From Phycisphaerae bacterium (GTDB lineage Bacteria; Planctomycetota; Phycisphaerae; Sedimentisphaerales; Anaerobacaceae), in contig JAAYBV010000067.1 of assembly GCA_012744475.1 (NCBI GenBank), positions 1-64,000 of the forward strand: a stretch of DNA of 64,000 nt, given 5' to 3'. Shown here piece after piece: positions 53,297 to 62,439 of the stretch. Position 1 is the first letter of the stretch; each line of letters starts with the position of its first letter. Under the pieces are notes generated by a model. It saw nothing but the letters and a program-made list of their open reading frames with translations. It was not told the origin of the DNA and did not search any database. The translations under genes and the position numbers were made by a program.

Positions 53297-53941
53297 ATGG
53301 TTGTGAATGAACAGTTAGTGCCTATCGTGATCGAGAAGACCGGCCGCGGAGAGCGGGCGTACGACATTTTCTCCCGTCTCCTGAAGGACCGGATCATCTT
53401 TCTGGGCGGTCCCGTCAACGACGCCGTGGCCAACCTGATGATCGCACAGATGCTGTTCCTCAGCAACGAGGACAGCAAGAGCGACATCCATTTCTACATC
53501 AATTCGCCGGGCGGCTCGATCACCGCCGGTCTGGCGATCTACGACACGATGCAGTTCCTTCGTTGCGATGTCGCGACCTACTGTGTGGGACAGGCCGCCA
53601 GCATGGGCGCCGTCCTGCTGGCGGGAGGCCACGCGGGCAAGCGGTTCCTGCTCAGCAACAACCGCATCCTGCTGCACCAGCCGCATATCATGGGCGTCAT
53701 GGAAGGTCCGGCCACCGACCTCGACATCGAGGCCCAGGAGATCCTTCGCCTGCGCGGCCGCCTCTATGACATCCTCGCCAAACACACCGGACAAAGCCCG
53801 GAGAAGATCGAGAAGGACTGCGATCGAAACCTCTGGCTCGGCGCCGAGGAGTCCATCGAGTACGGACTGGCCGACCGGATTCTCCAGAAAGCCCCGGAGA
53901 TTGTGAAAGACCGTGAGAAGGAAGACGACAACCAGAAGTAG
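53297..53941 (+). CDS. clpP: ATP-dependent Clp protease proteolytic subunit 2
   Basis: A 214-aa ClpP paralogue with standard triad: Ser in [15 protein letters not shown], His in [11 protein letters not shown], Asp in [13 protein letters not shown]. The first 15 residues are a likely propeptide. The ATG at 53297 has GAAGGAAAG upstream. Two unequal ClpPs in one operon suggest mixed or alternate proteolytic rings, as known for actinobacterial ClpP1P2. Whether that applies here is untested. Confidence 0.95.
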   Translation: MVVNEQLVPIVIEKTGRGERAYDIFSRLLKDRIIFLGGPVNDAVANLMIAQMLFLSNEDSKSDIHFYINSPGGSITAGLAIYDTMQFLRCDVATYCVGQAASMGAVLLAGGHAGKRFLLSNNRILLHQPHIMGVMEGPATDLDIEAQEILRLRGRLYDILAKHTGQSPEKIEKDCDRNLWLGAEESIEYGLADRILQKAPEIVKDREKEDDNQK

Positions 53942-54596
53942 CGGCGGGATCACGTACGGCTGTGGCGCTCTCGCTTGGGGGCATGGCGCCGCCCTGGCCG
54001 GCGGCCTGATGCTCGTTGCGGCGCTTGCGACGGGCTGCGGCATCGGCAGCGAGAGGAAGGCCCCTGCGGAGATCAAGGTCCAGCAAATCGCCCGGGAGAA
54101 GACGGAACTGATGCGGGATCTTCAGCAGGCCAAGGCCGAGAACCAGCAGTTGGCCGAGCAGATCAAGGCCCTGTCGGTCTTTCCCGAAGACAAGCCCCTC
54201 AATCCGTACAGACTCCAACGGGTCAAGATCACCCGGTACAGCAACTTCTACGACAAGGACAACGACGGCAAGCGAGAGAAGCTCATCGTCTACGTCGAGC
54301 CTGTGGACCTCGACGGGGACGCCGTCAAGGCCGCCGGCACGGTGGACGTGCAACTGTGGAACCTGAACAATCTCAACGGCCAGGCGATGCTGGGCCAGTG
54401 GCAGGTCGACCCGAACGACCTGCGGAAGCTCTGGTATGACACGCTGGTCTCGGCCAACTACCGTCTGACATTCGACGCGCCGCCGGAACTGGACGTGCTG
54501 GCCGAGCCGCTCACCGTCAAGGTGACGTTCACTGACTACCTGACCGGCGAGATATTCCGAGATCAGTACGCCATCAACCCCCGCCTCGACCAGTAG
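53913..54596 (+). CDS. Lipoprotein with coiled coil, overlapping clpP
   Basis: A 227-aa predicted lipoprotein with basic start MRRKTTTR, hydrophobic segment and lipobox LATGC near 42. A coiled coil follows ([20 protein letters not shown], continuing to ~85). The C-terminal domain has a C2-like pattern, [19 protein letters not shown], with an EF-hand-like DKDNDGK. The GTG start overlaps the end of clpP by 29 bp, so it is translationally linked. Function unknown. Confidence 0.65.
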   Translation: MRRKTTTRSSGGITYGCGALAWGHGAALAGGLMLVAALATGCGIGSERKAPAEIKVQQIAREKTELMRDLQQAKAENQQLAEQIKALSVFPEDKPLNPYRLQRVKITRYSNFYDKDNDGKREKLIVYVEPVDLDGDAVKAAGTVDVQLWNLNNLNGQAMLGQWQVDPNDLRKLWYDTLVSANYRLTFDAPPELDVLAEPLTVKVTFTDYLTGEIFRDQYAINPRLDQ

Positions 54597-54599
54597 CCC

Positions 54600-55403
54600 T
54601 CATCGGGAAGGCAGCATCCCGATCACGGCGGCGAATCGTCCGGCACTCTGGCCCTCCCGGCGATGGCTGGGAAACACGTCGTTGCGGCACAGCGTGCAGA
54701 CTCCAGCGGTGTGAACAGACAGAGAGGGAACGCCCGCACGCGCGAGGGCATCCCGGTTGGCCGCCCACAGATCGAAGCGATCCTTGCCGTTGGGACCGGG
54801 ATGGAAGAAAGCTCCCGCACGGAGACCAAGCCGCTCGACCGCCGCCATGCGAACCTCCTGGTCGACCTCATAACATTCCGGCCCGGCCGACGGACAGATG
54901 CAGGCGACCAGATCCGCCGCGATGCAACCGCATTCGATCATCCGGCGTACCACGGCCGATGTGATCCCAGCCACCGTGGCCCGCCATGAGGCGTGCGCGA
55001 AACCGGCGGCACGCCCCCGGCGATCGGCGATCAGCACGATGGGGCAGTCCGCGCTCTTGCCGAGCAGAGCCAGCGACCTGCCGGCTGTCACCAGTCCATC
55101 GGCCCGCCCGACCCGACCTGGTCCGTCGCAGGTCAGGACATCGCCGCCGTGGACCTGTTCGAGGAACGCCGCATCGTGCAGACCGAGGAACTGCGCGATC
55201 TGGCGACCTGCGGCGTCTGTGTCATGCCGAACCCGCTCGACGTCCGGCCCCTGGCGCGTCGTGACCAGATGCGGAACGCCGATCTCCTCCAGCGCCGCAA
55301 ACCGGCCCACCAGCCAGCCATTGGGGGACATCTCCAGTCGGAAGCCTCCGTTTTGCGCCCGTCGAAGCTCAGGACTCGGACTCTGTTCCTTCGCCGCCAT
55401 CAT
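54600..55403 (-). CDS. pgeF: Polyphenol oxidase/laccase-domain purine nucleoside-type enzyme (YfiH/PgeF)
   Basis: About 267 aa of the YfiH/LACC1-like family. Signature LVTTRQGPDVERV, a Cu/Zn-type metal site probably from HGGDVLTC and CPSAGPECYEVDQEV, GKDRFDLWAANRDAL, and the cysteine motif GVCTLCRNDVFPSHRREG. Members are purine nucleoside hydrolases/phosphorylases or peptidoglycan-editing factors. The ATG at 55403 (or 55400) lies inside the 3' end of the hidden 55-aa gene upstream. It is convergent with the lipoprotein gene, leaving a three-base gap. Confidence 0.9.
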   Translation of the reverse strand: MMAAKEQSPSPELRRAQNGGFRLEMSPNGWLVGRFAALEEIGVPHLVTTRQGPDVERVRHDTDAAGRQIAQFLGLHDAAFLEQVHGGDVLTCDGPGRVGRADGLVTAGRSLALLGKSADCPIVLIADRRGRAAGFAHASWRATVAGITSAVVRRMIECGCIAADLVACICPSAGPECYEVDQEVRMAAVERLGLRAGAFFHPGPNGKDRFDLWAANRDALARAGVPSLSVHTAGVCTLCRNDVFPSHRREGQSAGRFAAVIGMLPSR

Positions 55404-55536
55404 CCTGCGCCAACTCCGGATTCTCGCTGGTCTCGGGGTTGCTCTTGGCCAGCTTGCGCTGGAGCTTCTCTTCCTGTTTCTTCTTCTTGGCGATTTCCCT
55501 GCCACGCTTTGCGAACTTGTAGTTGTCTCTCGCCAA
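55369..55536 (-). CDS. Small Lys-rich cytoplasmic protein
   Basis: A 55-aa protein with TTG start at 55536 and AAGGAG six bases upstream. The sequence begins MARDNYKFAKRGREIAKKKK and continues in KQEEKLQRKLAKSN with an acidic C-terminus. It matches a small, widely conserved Lys-rich protein that I recall from delta-proteobacteria and planctomycetes, whose function is not known to me. Its 3' end overlaps pgeF by about 35 bp. Confidence 0.7.
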   Translation of the reverse strand: MARDNYKFAKRGREIAKKKKQEEKLQRKLAKSNPETSENPELAQDDGGEGTESES

Positions 55537-55724
55537 CACGATCTCCTTGCTTCGGCGACGCCGATTTCAAGAGCATAGCAGGGCTTTCGAACCTGGCCCA
55601 TGAACAGGCAATCGCTTCGTTCATACTGCATATCGGGCCGGAAGTCATGGCATTTGTGCCGATTATTCCCCGGCCTGCCTCTGAAGGGCGTTGCCCCATG
55701 CCGGACAAGTCGCTTCCAGGCAGA

Positions 55725-58181
55725 TCACAAACGCTGGTCGTCTGCGACCAATTGCCCTCGGAGACCACTATCGTCCACATCCTGGACGGCACAACCGGCG
55801 TCGATGGCGTGAACGGCTGCGGTGGCAGCGCTCTGGCCGAGGATCATGAATACTGGCTCCATGCGAATCGAGCCGTAGGCGATGTGTGAACTGGACACAC
55901 AGACAGGAACCAGGAGATTCTCACACTCGGCCTTCTTCGGGCACAGCGCGCCGTAGGCAATCCGATAAGGCTCGGGAGGACTGACGCCGATATCCCCTTC
56001 GTTCTGCACAAGGCCGTCGGCAGTGACGTATCGCTGGACGTTGTGCGAGTCCATCGCATACGAGCCCATCCCCACCGGCTGCGGAACGACCCGTTTGCAG
56101 AGCACGTCGTTCTCGGTCATCACGTACACGCCGATCATCCGACGCGATTCGCGGACATAGAGCTGGTGTGGCCAATGGCCGTTGTCGGTGAACTCGTCTT
56201 TGGCCAGACCCCACTGCCGCATCTGCTCCCGCACGTCGGCAGGCACACGTGGATCGTTGGCGATGAAGTACATCAGCCCTTTCTGGTAGGTCTCGTGCTC
56301 GGCGAGGATGTCTCTGCGACGCTCATACGCCGCCTCCGGGTAGTCGTGGTTCATGCCGATGTTGTCGGTGCTGAACGGACCATGGTTGTTCGTGTCGGTC
56401 TTGTGGTTCGGGATCGGGTCGAACTTGGCGAACGTCTCCCGCCAGCCGGTGTCGAAGACTCGCAGCAGCAGTTCGTACTGCGTCGGATCGTAGTCATCGG
56501 GTCTCGGAAACGGCACACGGTTCTCCGGAACGTTCGTCAGGCACATGCGAAAGCAATAGGCCTGGATGCGGTCGTCGCCCTGCCCTTTGGTCCCGATGGG
56601 GTCGCGGCTGATGCGAGGCAGCAGTCTGCTGTTGGGATCACCGGGCGTCACGTAAGGGTCTACGGGCTTCTTGAAGTAGTGTCCGTGATGCCTCGCGTCG
56701 GGTTGCACCCCGTTCCATGTTTCGCCATATCTACTGTTGGATTCCCGCCCGACATGGTAGGACACGCCGGCCGAGGCCATTAGATCGCCTTCATACGTCG
56801 CGTCGATGAACACCTTGCCGTAAAACGTCTTGCCGCTGAGCATCGATATCGAGTGAATCCGGCCACCGACCTTCTGGACGCCCCGCTCGCGGTCCAGCCA
56901 CTCGTCGCGATGGACCGGAATATGGTGTTCGGCAACGAGATCCTCGAAGACCCTCTCGGCGACGTGGGGCTCGAAGATCCACATCGTGCGTTCGGCTCCG
57001 TCGATCGCGGGCGTACCCTGCCCGCGATTGCCGTATTCGGACCGATCCTGCCACTTCCAGGCGTCGTCCCGCTGATAATGCTGCCAGATGCGGTGGTAGA
57101 ACTGACGGGCGAGACCACCGATGACCTCCTTGCGACCGGTGTCGGTCCAGCCGAGGCCGCCGGACGAGAGGCCGCCGAGATGCTTGTCTGGGCAGACGAG
57201 GACGACCGATTTGCTCATCCGCGCCGCCTGCACGGCAGCAATCACGCCGGCCGAGGTTCCGCCATATACAACGATATCGGTCTCACATGCCATGGGGCCG
57301 ATGTACTGCTTTGCGACAACGACGTTGTCGATGAAGAGATGGTCGTCGCTCGACGCCGACCATGTACCCCCGTGGTAGACGTTGAGCCAGATGGATTCGA
57401 TCTTCAGATCGGGAACATCACGCATGCGGACGTCGGTCCGCTCGAATGCGAGCTTGCCATCGATCCAGCCGCGCAAGGTGCCGTCGTTCTGTCCCGGCGT
57501 ATTGAGCCTGGCGTACTGCTCTATGCAATACCAGCGGTTGTTTTCGAGATAGCCCAGGCCACCCTTCTCCCAGATCCAACTGCTGCCATACCGGCCTTTC
57601 ATATCGGCATGATAGCAGTAGAACCCGATGGGGGTCTTGCCGCCCTTCTGCCCGTCGAACTGCCCGCGCGCGGACCATCCGTTGCGGCCGTCGCTGGGCC
57701 GGCCACCCCAGCCGCCCCGGCCATACGTGCCGCCGATGCCGGGCAGCTTGCCCCCGCGAGCGGGATCCCAGTCGCTGCCGAACCGCAGGTAGTAGCGGAA
57801 GTATATCTCCTCCGGCTCGTACCCAAGTCTTCTCTTGAAGTCGTACTCGATGCTTGCGCCGTAGTGTTCGCCTCGGGACACCTTGATGCGGAGGGCCTTG
57901 CCCAGCAGTGGCTGGAACGTTCGTTCCCGGTCTTCGGCAACCACGCTCACCGTCGGCCGATTGCCGCCGGAGAACTTCCGACGCCAGGCATCCGACTCGA
58001 AATCCGCCGCGACGATTACGTTCGGATCGCTCGCAAGCTGCTGGTCGTGCGGATAGCGGCCCGCTATACCGAATCCGCTCGGGACCTGGGCCTGGACGTT
58101 TTGGGCAACCGCCATCAAACAGACCGCCAGCCACAGCGGTAGGATCGTCCATCGTCGTTCGTCGTAGCACCTTCTCATCAT
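55725..58181 (-). CDS. Polysaccharide-lyase-14-like/FAD-dependent oxidoreductase fusion
   Basis: An 818-aa exported protein, signal peptide about 1-32. Residues ~45-290 resemble polysaccharide lyase family 14: FRYYLRFGSDWDPARGGKLP, GGTYGRGGWGG, GWSARGQFD and LNTPGQNDGTLRGWIDGKL. From ~298 an FAD-dependent oxidoreductase domain begins with ETDIVVYGGTSAGVIAA, then PDKHLGGLSSGGLGWTD and GKVFIDATYEGDLMASAG. A Cys-poor C-terminus ends SAATAAVHAIDAG. The two parts are usually separate proteins. Substrate unknown, but oxidation of unsaturated lyase products is conceivable. Confidence 0.8.
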   Translation of the reverse strand: MMRRCYDERRWTILPLWLAVCLMAVAQNVQAQVPSGFGIAGRYPHDQQLASDPNVIVAADFESDAWRRKFSGGNRPTVSVVAEDRERTFQPLLGKALRIKVSRGEHYGASIEYDFKRRLGYEPEEIYFRYYLRFGSDWDPARGGKLPGIGGTYGRGGWGGRPSDGRNGWSARGQFDGQKGGKTPIGFYCYHADMKGRYGSSWIWEKGGLGYLENNRWYCIEQYARLNTPGQNDGTLRGWIDGKLAFERTDVRMRDVPDLKIESIWLNVYHGGTWSASSDDHLFIDNVVVAKQYIGPMACETDIVVYGGTSAGVIAAVQAARMSKSVVLVCPDKHLGGLSSGGLGWTDTGRKEVIGGLARQFYHRIWQHYQRDDAWKWQDRSEYGNRGQGTPAIDGAERTMWIFEPHVAERVFEDLVAEHHIPVHRDEWLDRERGVQKVGGRIHSISMLSGKTFYGKVFIDATYEGDLMASAGVSYHVGRESNSRYGETWNGVQPDARHHGHYFKKPVDPYVTPGDPNSRLLPRISRDPIGTKGQGDDRIQAYCFRMCLTNVPENRVPFPRPDDYDPTQYELLLRVFDTGWRETFAKFDPIPNHKTDTNNHGPFSTDNIGMNHDYPEAAYERRRDILAEHETYQKGLMYFIANDPRVPADVREQMRQWGLAKDEFTDNGHWPHQLYVRESRRMIGVYVMTENDVLCKRVVPQPVGMGSYAMDSHNVQRYVTADGLVQNEGDIGVSPPEPYRIAYGALCPKKAECENLLVPVCVSSSHIAYGSIRMEPVFMILGQSAATAAVHAIDAGCAVQDVDDSGLRGQLVADDQRL

Positions 58182-58293
58182 GGTCCTTTCTTCCCCCGGC
58201 GACGCGCCGTCTGTCAGAGGTCAATAGAATTGCTTGCCGTATGTCTGGCGCGTAGTATTATCGCGAAGATCGGTCTTGAGGCAAGGAGCAGCA

Positions 58294-58902
58294 ATGACGC
58301 CCAGCAAACGACCTGACGAGGTAGTTCTACGATTGCCGCAGTGGCTGCGCCAGTTCGCCATCGATAGGCAGGTGAGATTCGACACCAGGGAGGCGAGGAT
58401 GCAGTTCGTCATCGATCTGGCCCGCCGGAACATCGAGCACAAGACCGGCGGACCGTTCGGTGCGGCGGTGTTCGAGGCCGGCAGCGGGCGGCTCCTTGCG
58501 CCGGGCGTCAATCTGGTCGAGCCTTTGAACTGCTCGATCGCCCATGCCGAGATGGTCGCGATCGCGATGGCGCAGCAGGCGATTGGCTCATACGACCTCG
58601 GCGCAGGCGGGGTGTTCTGCGAGCTTGTCACCAGCACTGAACCTTGCGCGATGTGCCTGGGCGCGATCCCGTGGTCGGGCGTCCGACGCGTCCTCTGCGG
58701 CGCGCGAGGCGAAGACGCCTGCGCCATTGGATTCGACGAGGGAGCCAAGCCCGGCGATTGGGTCGGCGCTCTGCGAGATCGGGGAATCGAGGTGGTCCGA
58801 GACCTCTGCCGCGACGAGGCCCGAGCCGTCCTCCAGCACTACCTCACCGCCGGCGGACGCATCTACAACGCCCGGGGCGAGGGCCCGGGTACGGGTGAAT
58901 AA
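58294..58902 (+). CDS. Zinc-dependent nucleoside/guanine-type deaminase
   Basis: A 202-aa cytidine-deaminase-superfamily enzyme. The zinc site is CSIAHAEMVAIAMA (His-Ala-Glu) with TSTEPCAMCLGAIPWSGV (PCxxC). The pattern and length are nearest to guanine deaminase and tRNA adenosine deaminase (GuaD/TadA). The start at 58294 is fixed by AAGGAG five bases upstream. Its last codons and TAA stop lie inside palindromic repeat copy B. Confidence 0.85.
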   Translation: MTPSKRPDEVVLRLPQWLRQFAIDRQVRFDTREARMQFVIDLARRNIEHKTGGPFGAAVFEAGSGRLLAPGVNLVEPLNCSIAHAEMVAIAMAQQAIGSYDLGAGGVFCELVTSTEPCAMCLGAIPWSGVRRVLCGARGEDACAIGFDEGAKPGDWVGALRDRGIEVVRDLCRDEARAVLQHYLTAGGRIYNARGEGPGTGE

Positions 58903-58915
58903 TCATTCGCCCCTA
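58888..58915. repeat. Palindromic repeat, copy B
   Basis: The 28-bp unit has a core GGGTGAATAATCATTCGCCC, one mismatch from copy C at 59376. It supplies the last three codons and the TAA stop of the deaminase and can form a terminator-like hairpin. Confidence 0.7.
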
Positions 58916-58932
58916 TGTGCCCTGGAGGAGGG

Positions 58933-59358
58933 CTACTGGCCGCCGTATCGGCGAGGCGCGGGCGATGACAGGGGGGCAGGAGCCGGAGGTAGCGGCGCGT
59001 TGGGGTCGGGCATCGGCGGCGGAGGCGGCAGAATGCCGAGGTGGCGTTCGATGCGTTCCAGACGCTCATCGAGCTTTGCCAGCCTGGCATCGATAGCTTC
59101 CAGTCTGGCGGCCACAGCGCCGAGATCGGCCCCAATTCCTGCGAAGCCCTGTTCGGTCGCATCCATATACCGTTCCATGACGCGTTCGTAAGCATCGATA
59201 GCCCGGCTTGCGTCCGTGCGGTACTCCGGCGTCGTGTAGACCTGGGCCTCCACGTCGTAATTCCTGCGATTCTGGCCCACCGACGTTGACAGCGCCAGGA
59301 TGATGGTGCCGATAACCACAGCCGCGATAGCGGCATGCGTTCGTCTTTTCGATCTCAT
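58933..59358 (-). CDS. Small exported coiled-coil, Pro-rich protein
   Basis: A 141-aa protein with an N-terminal hydrophobic segment (AAIAAVVIGTIILALSTSVG), a helical coiled-coil stretch (LEAIDARLAKLDERLERIER) and a Pro-rich C-terminus (PPPPPMPDPNAPLPPAPAPL). The ATG at 59358 has GGAG seven bases upstream. An upstream extension of the frame only reads through repeat copy C. Copies of the palindromic repeat lie on both sides. Function unknown. Confidence 0.65.
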   Translation of the reverse strand: MRSKRRTHAAIAAVVIGTIILALSTSVGQNRRNYDVEAQVYTTPEYRTDASRAIDAYERVMERYMDATEQGFAGIGADLGAVAARLEAIDARLAKLDERLERIERHLGILPPPPPMPDPNAPLPPAPAPLSSPAPRRYGGQ

Positions 59359-59375
59359 CGGATCACTCCAATCGA

Positions 59376-59403
59376 GGTACGGGCGAATAATCATTCGCCC
59401 CTA
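59376..59403. repeat. Palindromic repeat, copy C
   Basis: A 28-bp unit whose core, GGGCGAATAATCATTCGCCC, is an imperfect palindrome. It is one mismatch from copy B, in the same orientation, and lies immediately upstream of the small coiled-coil gene. Confidence 0.7.
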
Positions 59404-59471
59404 CGGGTGCGGGCGCAGGCGGATGGCCCGCGGCAATCTACGGGTTTTATCGGCAGAAAGACGTGGGACGA

Positions 59472-61178
59472 TTAGCAGGTTTTCGGACGGCGCTGAGCTG
59501 GTAGGGGCGTGTCGGAATCGGGCACGATCGGTTCCCACTGGATGCGGGCCGCTCCCAGCACGGTCCCGGTGGCGTAGGCCAAGTCCACCAGGGCGATCTG
59601 GTACTCCGCCAACGCGGCGATCTCGGAACTCTGGGCGTCGGCGAACTTCGTCTGGGCGTCGAGCACGTCGGTGCTGGTGCGGGCCCCCAGCTCAAACTGG
59701 CGCCGCTCGGCCTCGTACAGCCGGCCGTTCAGAATGCTGTTCTGCCGGGCCGCCAGAATCCGCTGCCAGTTGGCCTCAACCTGGTCGATGGCGTTGAGCA
59801 CCTCCAGCTCGATCATGCGTTCGCGATCATTGCGGGTGGCCATCCGCTGTCGGCGCTGGTAGACCGCCTGCCGAATCCGGCTCTTGGCCGCCTTGTTCCC
59901 GATGGGAACCACCATCTGGGCATTCAGCCGATGGCCCGTGAAATCGCTGTCGTAGAGCAGGTCGAAGGAATCGTCTCTGGCAAACCCGGTGCCGTTGATG
60001 TTGTAGCTGTACTCCAGCGTCGCCAGAGGCAACGCCAGATTACGCATGTAGTCTACCGTGCTGGCGTCGTTGAGGAGCTGGAGTTGGAGCTCGAGCAGCT
60101 CCGTTCGGGAATCCATGGCCATCCGGACCAGTTCCGAGCGGCGCATCGCGTAGAAAACGGGATCGGGTTCCGTCAGAGGAACGAGAACCGTCAGCGTCTG
60201 CAGGTCGAGGGCGGCTCTGTTGATGACGCGTTTCAGCTCGCGTTCGCGGTCGCGGAGGTTGTTCTCCGCGACGATGATGGCCTCCAACTGCTGGGCCACG
60301 CCGGCCTCGGCGCGGATGACCTCGACCTGGGAGCGCTCCCCCAGCTCGACGAAGCGGCGCGCCTGTTGCAGTTGGGCCTGCGCCAGATCGTACTGCTGCT
60401 TGCGGACGTCGAGTTCCCTGCGGGCGGCGTACAAACGCCAGTAGACGCGGTCTACCGCCGCCAGGACGGTGATCACCTCCAGTTTGGCGCGGGCATCCGC
60501 CGCCTGACGGTTGTACCCGGCGACTCGAATGGAGTGCATGTTGGCCCACTTGCCGGCGTTACGCAGCAGAGGCTGGCTGATCGATACAGAGAATCGGTTC
60601 TCAAAAGACGGGTTGTAGTTGGGGTCTCCGTTGAGGTCATTACGGCGGCTATCGGCCAGATCGAACGTGACGTTTCCACCGGTTCGCAGAGGGACCCGTA
60701 CACCGAGATCGGCATTCGTCTGTTCCGTCTGAGAGGCGTCCACGACGGAAATGAAGGTGCCGTCCCCAATATCGACGACCCTGCCGCTGGGCTGTTCCCA
60801 CTTCGTTGCACTCGCGTTGGCAAAGAAGGAGGATTCGAACTTGGCTTCTTCCTCGCTGAGCCGTTCGGCAGCGATGGCCGGGTCGATCAACGCCGCCTTG
60901 AGTTCGAGGTTGTTGCTCAGCGCCAGGGCCCGGCATTGCTCCAGAGACAGCTCCAGCTCTGCCGGAGGCGTTTCATTGGCACCGGCGGTCTTAACCTGAT
61001 TGGGCTCGGCTTCCTCCAGTTCCAACGTCTCGATGTGACGGAGCTTCTCCTCGGGAATCGTGACGTCCTCGTAGCTCGGGCCGGGCAAGTAAGCGTCGCA
61101 ACCGCTCAGCAAACCTGTCAGAAGAACTGCCACCGTTGCACGACGGAGCGAATTCGAAGGATACCGTCTTCTATTCAT
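59472..61178 (-). CDS. TolC-family outer-membrane efflux lipoprotein
   Basis: A 568-aa protein. The lipobox LLSGC lies near residue 26. Paired TolC repeats are visible (LSLEQCRALALSNNLELKAA; later FELGARTSTDVLDAQ and AEYQIALVDLAYATGTVLG). Barrel-type strands such as PLRTGGNVTFDLADSRRND and FSVSISQPLLRNAG are in place. It would form the outer-membrane exit duct of the efflux pump encoded upstream. The start at 61178 overlaps the permease stop by 8 bp, implying coupling. Confidence 0.88.
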   Translation of the reverse strand: MNRRRYPSNSLRRATVAVLLTGLLSGCDAYLPGPSYEDVTIPEEKLRHIETLELEEAEPNQVKTAGANETPPAELELSLEQCRALALSNNLELKAALIDPAIAAERLSEEEAKFESSFFANASATKWEQPSGRVVDIGDGTFISVVDASQTEQTNADLGVRVPLRTGGNVTFDLADSRRNDLNGDPNYNPSFENRFSVSISQPLLRNAGKWANMHSIRVAGYNRQAADARAKLEVITVLAAVDRVYWRLYAARRELDVRKQQYDLAQAQLQQARRFVELGERSQVEVIRAEAGVAQQLEAIIVAENNLRDRERELKRVINRAALDLQTLTVLVPLTEPDPVFYAMRRSELVRMAMDSRTELLELQLQLLNDASTVDYMRNLALPLATLEYSYNINGTGFARDDSFDLLYDSDFTGHRLNAQMVVPIGNKAAKSRIRQAVYQRRQRMATRNDRERMIELEVLNAIDQVEANWQRILAARQNSILNGRLYEAERRQFELGARTSTDVLDAQTKFADAQSSEIAALAEYQIALVDLAYATGTVLGAARIQWEPIVPDSDTPLPAQRRPKTC

Positions 61179-62439
61179 GTCTGAGCGCCTCAATGGGGTC
61201 CAAGCGGGCGGCCTTGATGGCCGGGAACATGCCGAAGAACACACCGGTCGCTGCGGCGAAGCCAAACGAAAGGCCGAGCGCCCATAGCGGGATGTAGGCC
61301 TTGTCCAAGGCCGCGCCGGGAATCTTGGCGATCAGCTCCGTCAGCAACTGCCCGCAACCGGCGCCGATCAGGCCGCCAAACAGGCACAACACCACCGATT
61401 CGACCAGGAACTGAAACAGGATCGCCGCCGGTCGAGCCCCCACCGCTTTGCGCAGGCCGATCTCGCGCGTGCGCTCGGAAACAGAAACGAGCATGATGTT
61501 CATGATGCCGATCCCGCCGACCAGCAGGGAGATGCCCACGACCCCGCCGGCGATGGCCGTGGTGGTCTTGGCCACGGTGTTGAACTGCTTGAGGTACTCT
61601 TCAATGACCTCCAGACGGAACGTGTCGGGGTCACCCGGCCCCAGACGCCGGGTCTGTCTCAGGAAGAATCGCAATTCCGCCTGCGCCTCGGCGGACAGCT
61701 CCGGCTTGCGGCAACTGGCGATGGCGTACATCCATGTCCAGGGGCCCCACAGCTTCCACGCGGTCGGGAAGGGAATAAACACCTCCTGCGAGGAACCCAT
61801 TCCGCCAAACATGGAGGACTCGACGCGCTGTTCGACCACTCCCACGATGGTGAAGCTGCGCTGCCCGACGACGATCCGCTTGCCGATGCAATTGCGATCC
61901 ATCCGCAGCTCGTCGCGCACCTTGGGCGTAATCAGACAGACCTGCCAGCCGTTCTCCTCGTCCATCAGCGTGAACGGACGGCCCATCACTACGGAACGAT
62001 TCTCGATGCGGTGCCACGACGGGTTGATCCCGTAGACGCGGGCGCTGTCGATGCTCTCGACGCCATAGTGAACGGCCTCGCTGCCCTCGGCCATCAACGT
62101 ATGATCGTCGATCGACGGACAGCGCTCCTTCAGCCCCTCGAAAATCTCGGGGCGGAACCGAATCAAACGCCACGAAGCACTCTTAAATCGGCCTTCTCTG
62201 GGCCGGTGCGGACTGATGAAAATCTTGTTCGTTCCGAGGGACTCGAAGTTACTCAACACGTTCGCCTTCAGGCCCGTCAGAGCCGCGATCACCGAGGTGA
62301 CCGAAGCCACGCCGATCACGATGCCGGTCGTGGTCAGGATCGAACGCGCCTTGTTCGCCCAGATCTGACCGAGCGCCAGATAAATGCTCTGATAGAACAG
62401 CTTCAGGAAGGCCATTGGAATGCCCAGGATCGCTTTCAT
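61171..62439 (-). CDS. MacB-like ABC transporter permease
   Basis: A 422-aa FtsX/MacB-fold permease. Four membrane segments are visible: one N-terminal (SILTTTGIVIGVASVTSVIA) and three C-terminal (GGVVGISLLVGGIGIMNIML, then AILFQFLVESVVLCLFGGLI, then LSFGFAAATGVFFGMFP). A large periplasmic domain intervenes, and the signature SERTREIGLRKAVGARPAAI is present. It overlaps the ATPase gene in ATGA and the TolC-like gene by 8 bp. Confidence 0.9.
   Translation of the reverse strand: MKAILGIPMAFLKLFYQSIYLALGQIWANKARSILTTTGIVIGVASVTSVIAALTGLKANVLSNFESLGTNKIFISPHRPREGRFKSASWRLIRFRPEIFEGLKERCPSIDDHTLMAEGSEAVHYGVESIDSARVYGINPSWHRIENRSVVMGRPFTLMDEENGWQVCLITPKVRDELRMDRNCIGKRIVVGQRSFTIVGVVEQRVESSMFGGMGSSQEVFIPFPTAWKLWGPWTWMYAIASCRKPELSAEAQAELRFFLRQTRRLGPGDPDTFRLEVIEEYLKQFNTVAKTTTAIAGGVVGISLLVGGIGIMNIMLVSVSERTREIGLRKAVGARPAAILFQFLVESVVLCLFGGLIGAGCGQLLTELIAKIPGAALDKAYIPLWALGLSFGFAAATGVFFGMFPAIKAARLDPIEALRHE

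Noticed and set aside
52546-53487. 313-codon minus-strand frame across the two clpP genes
   Set aside because: Antisense shadow over strongly supported clpP genes with canonical triads.
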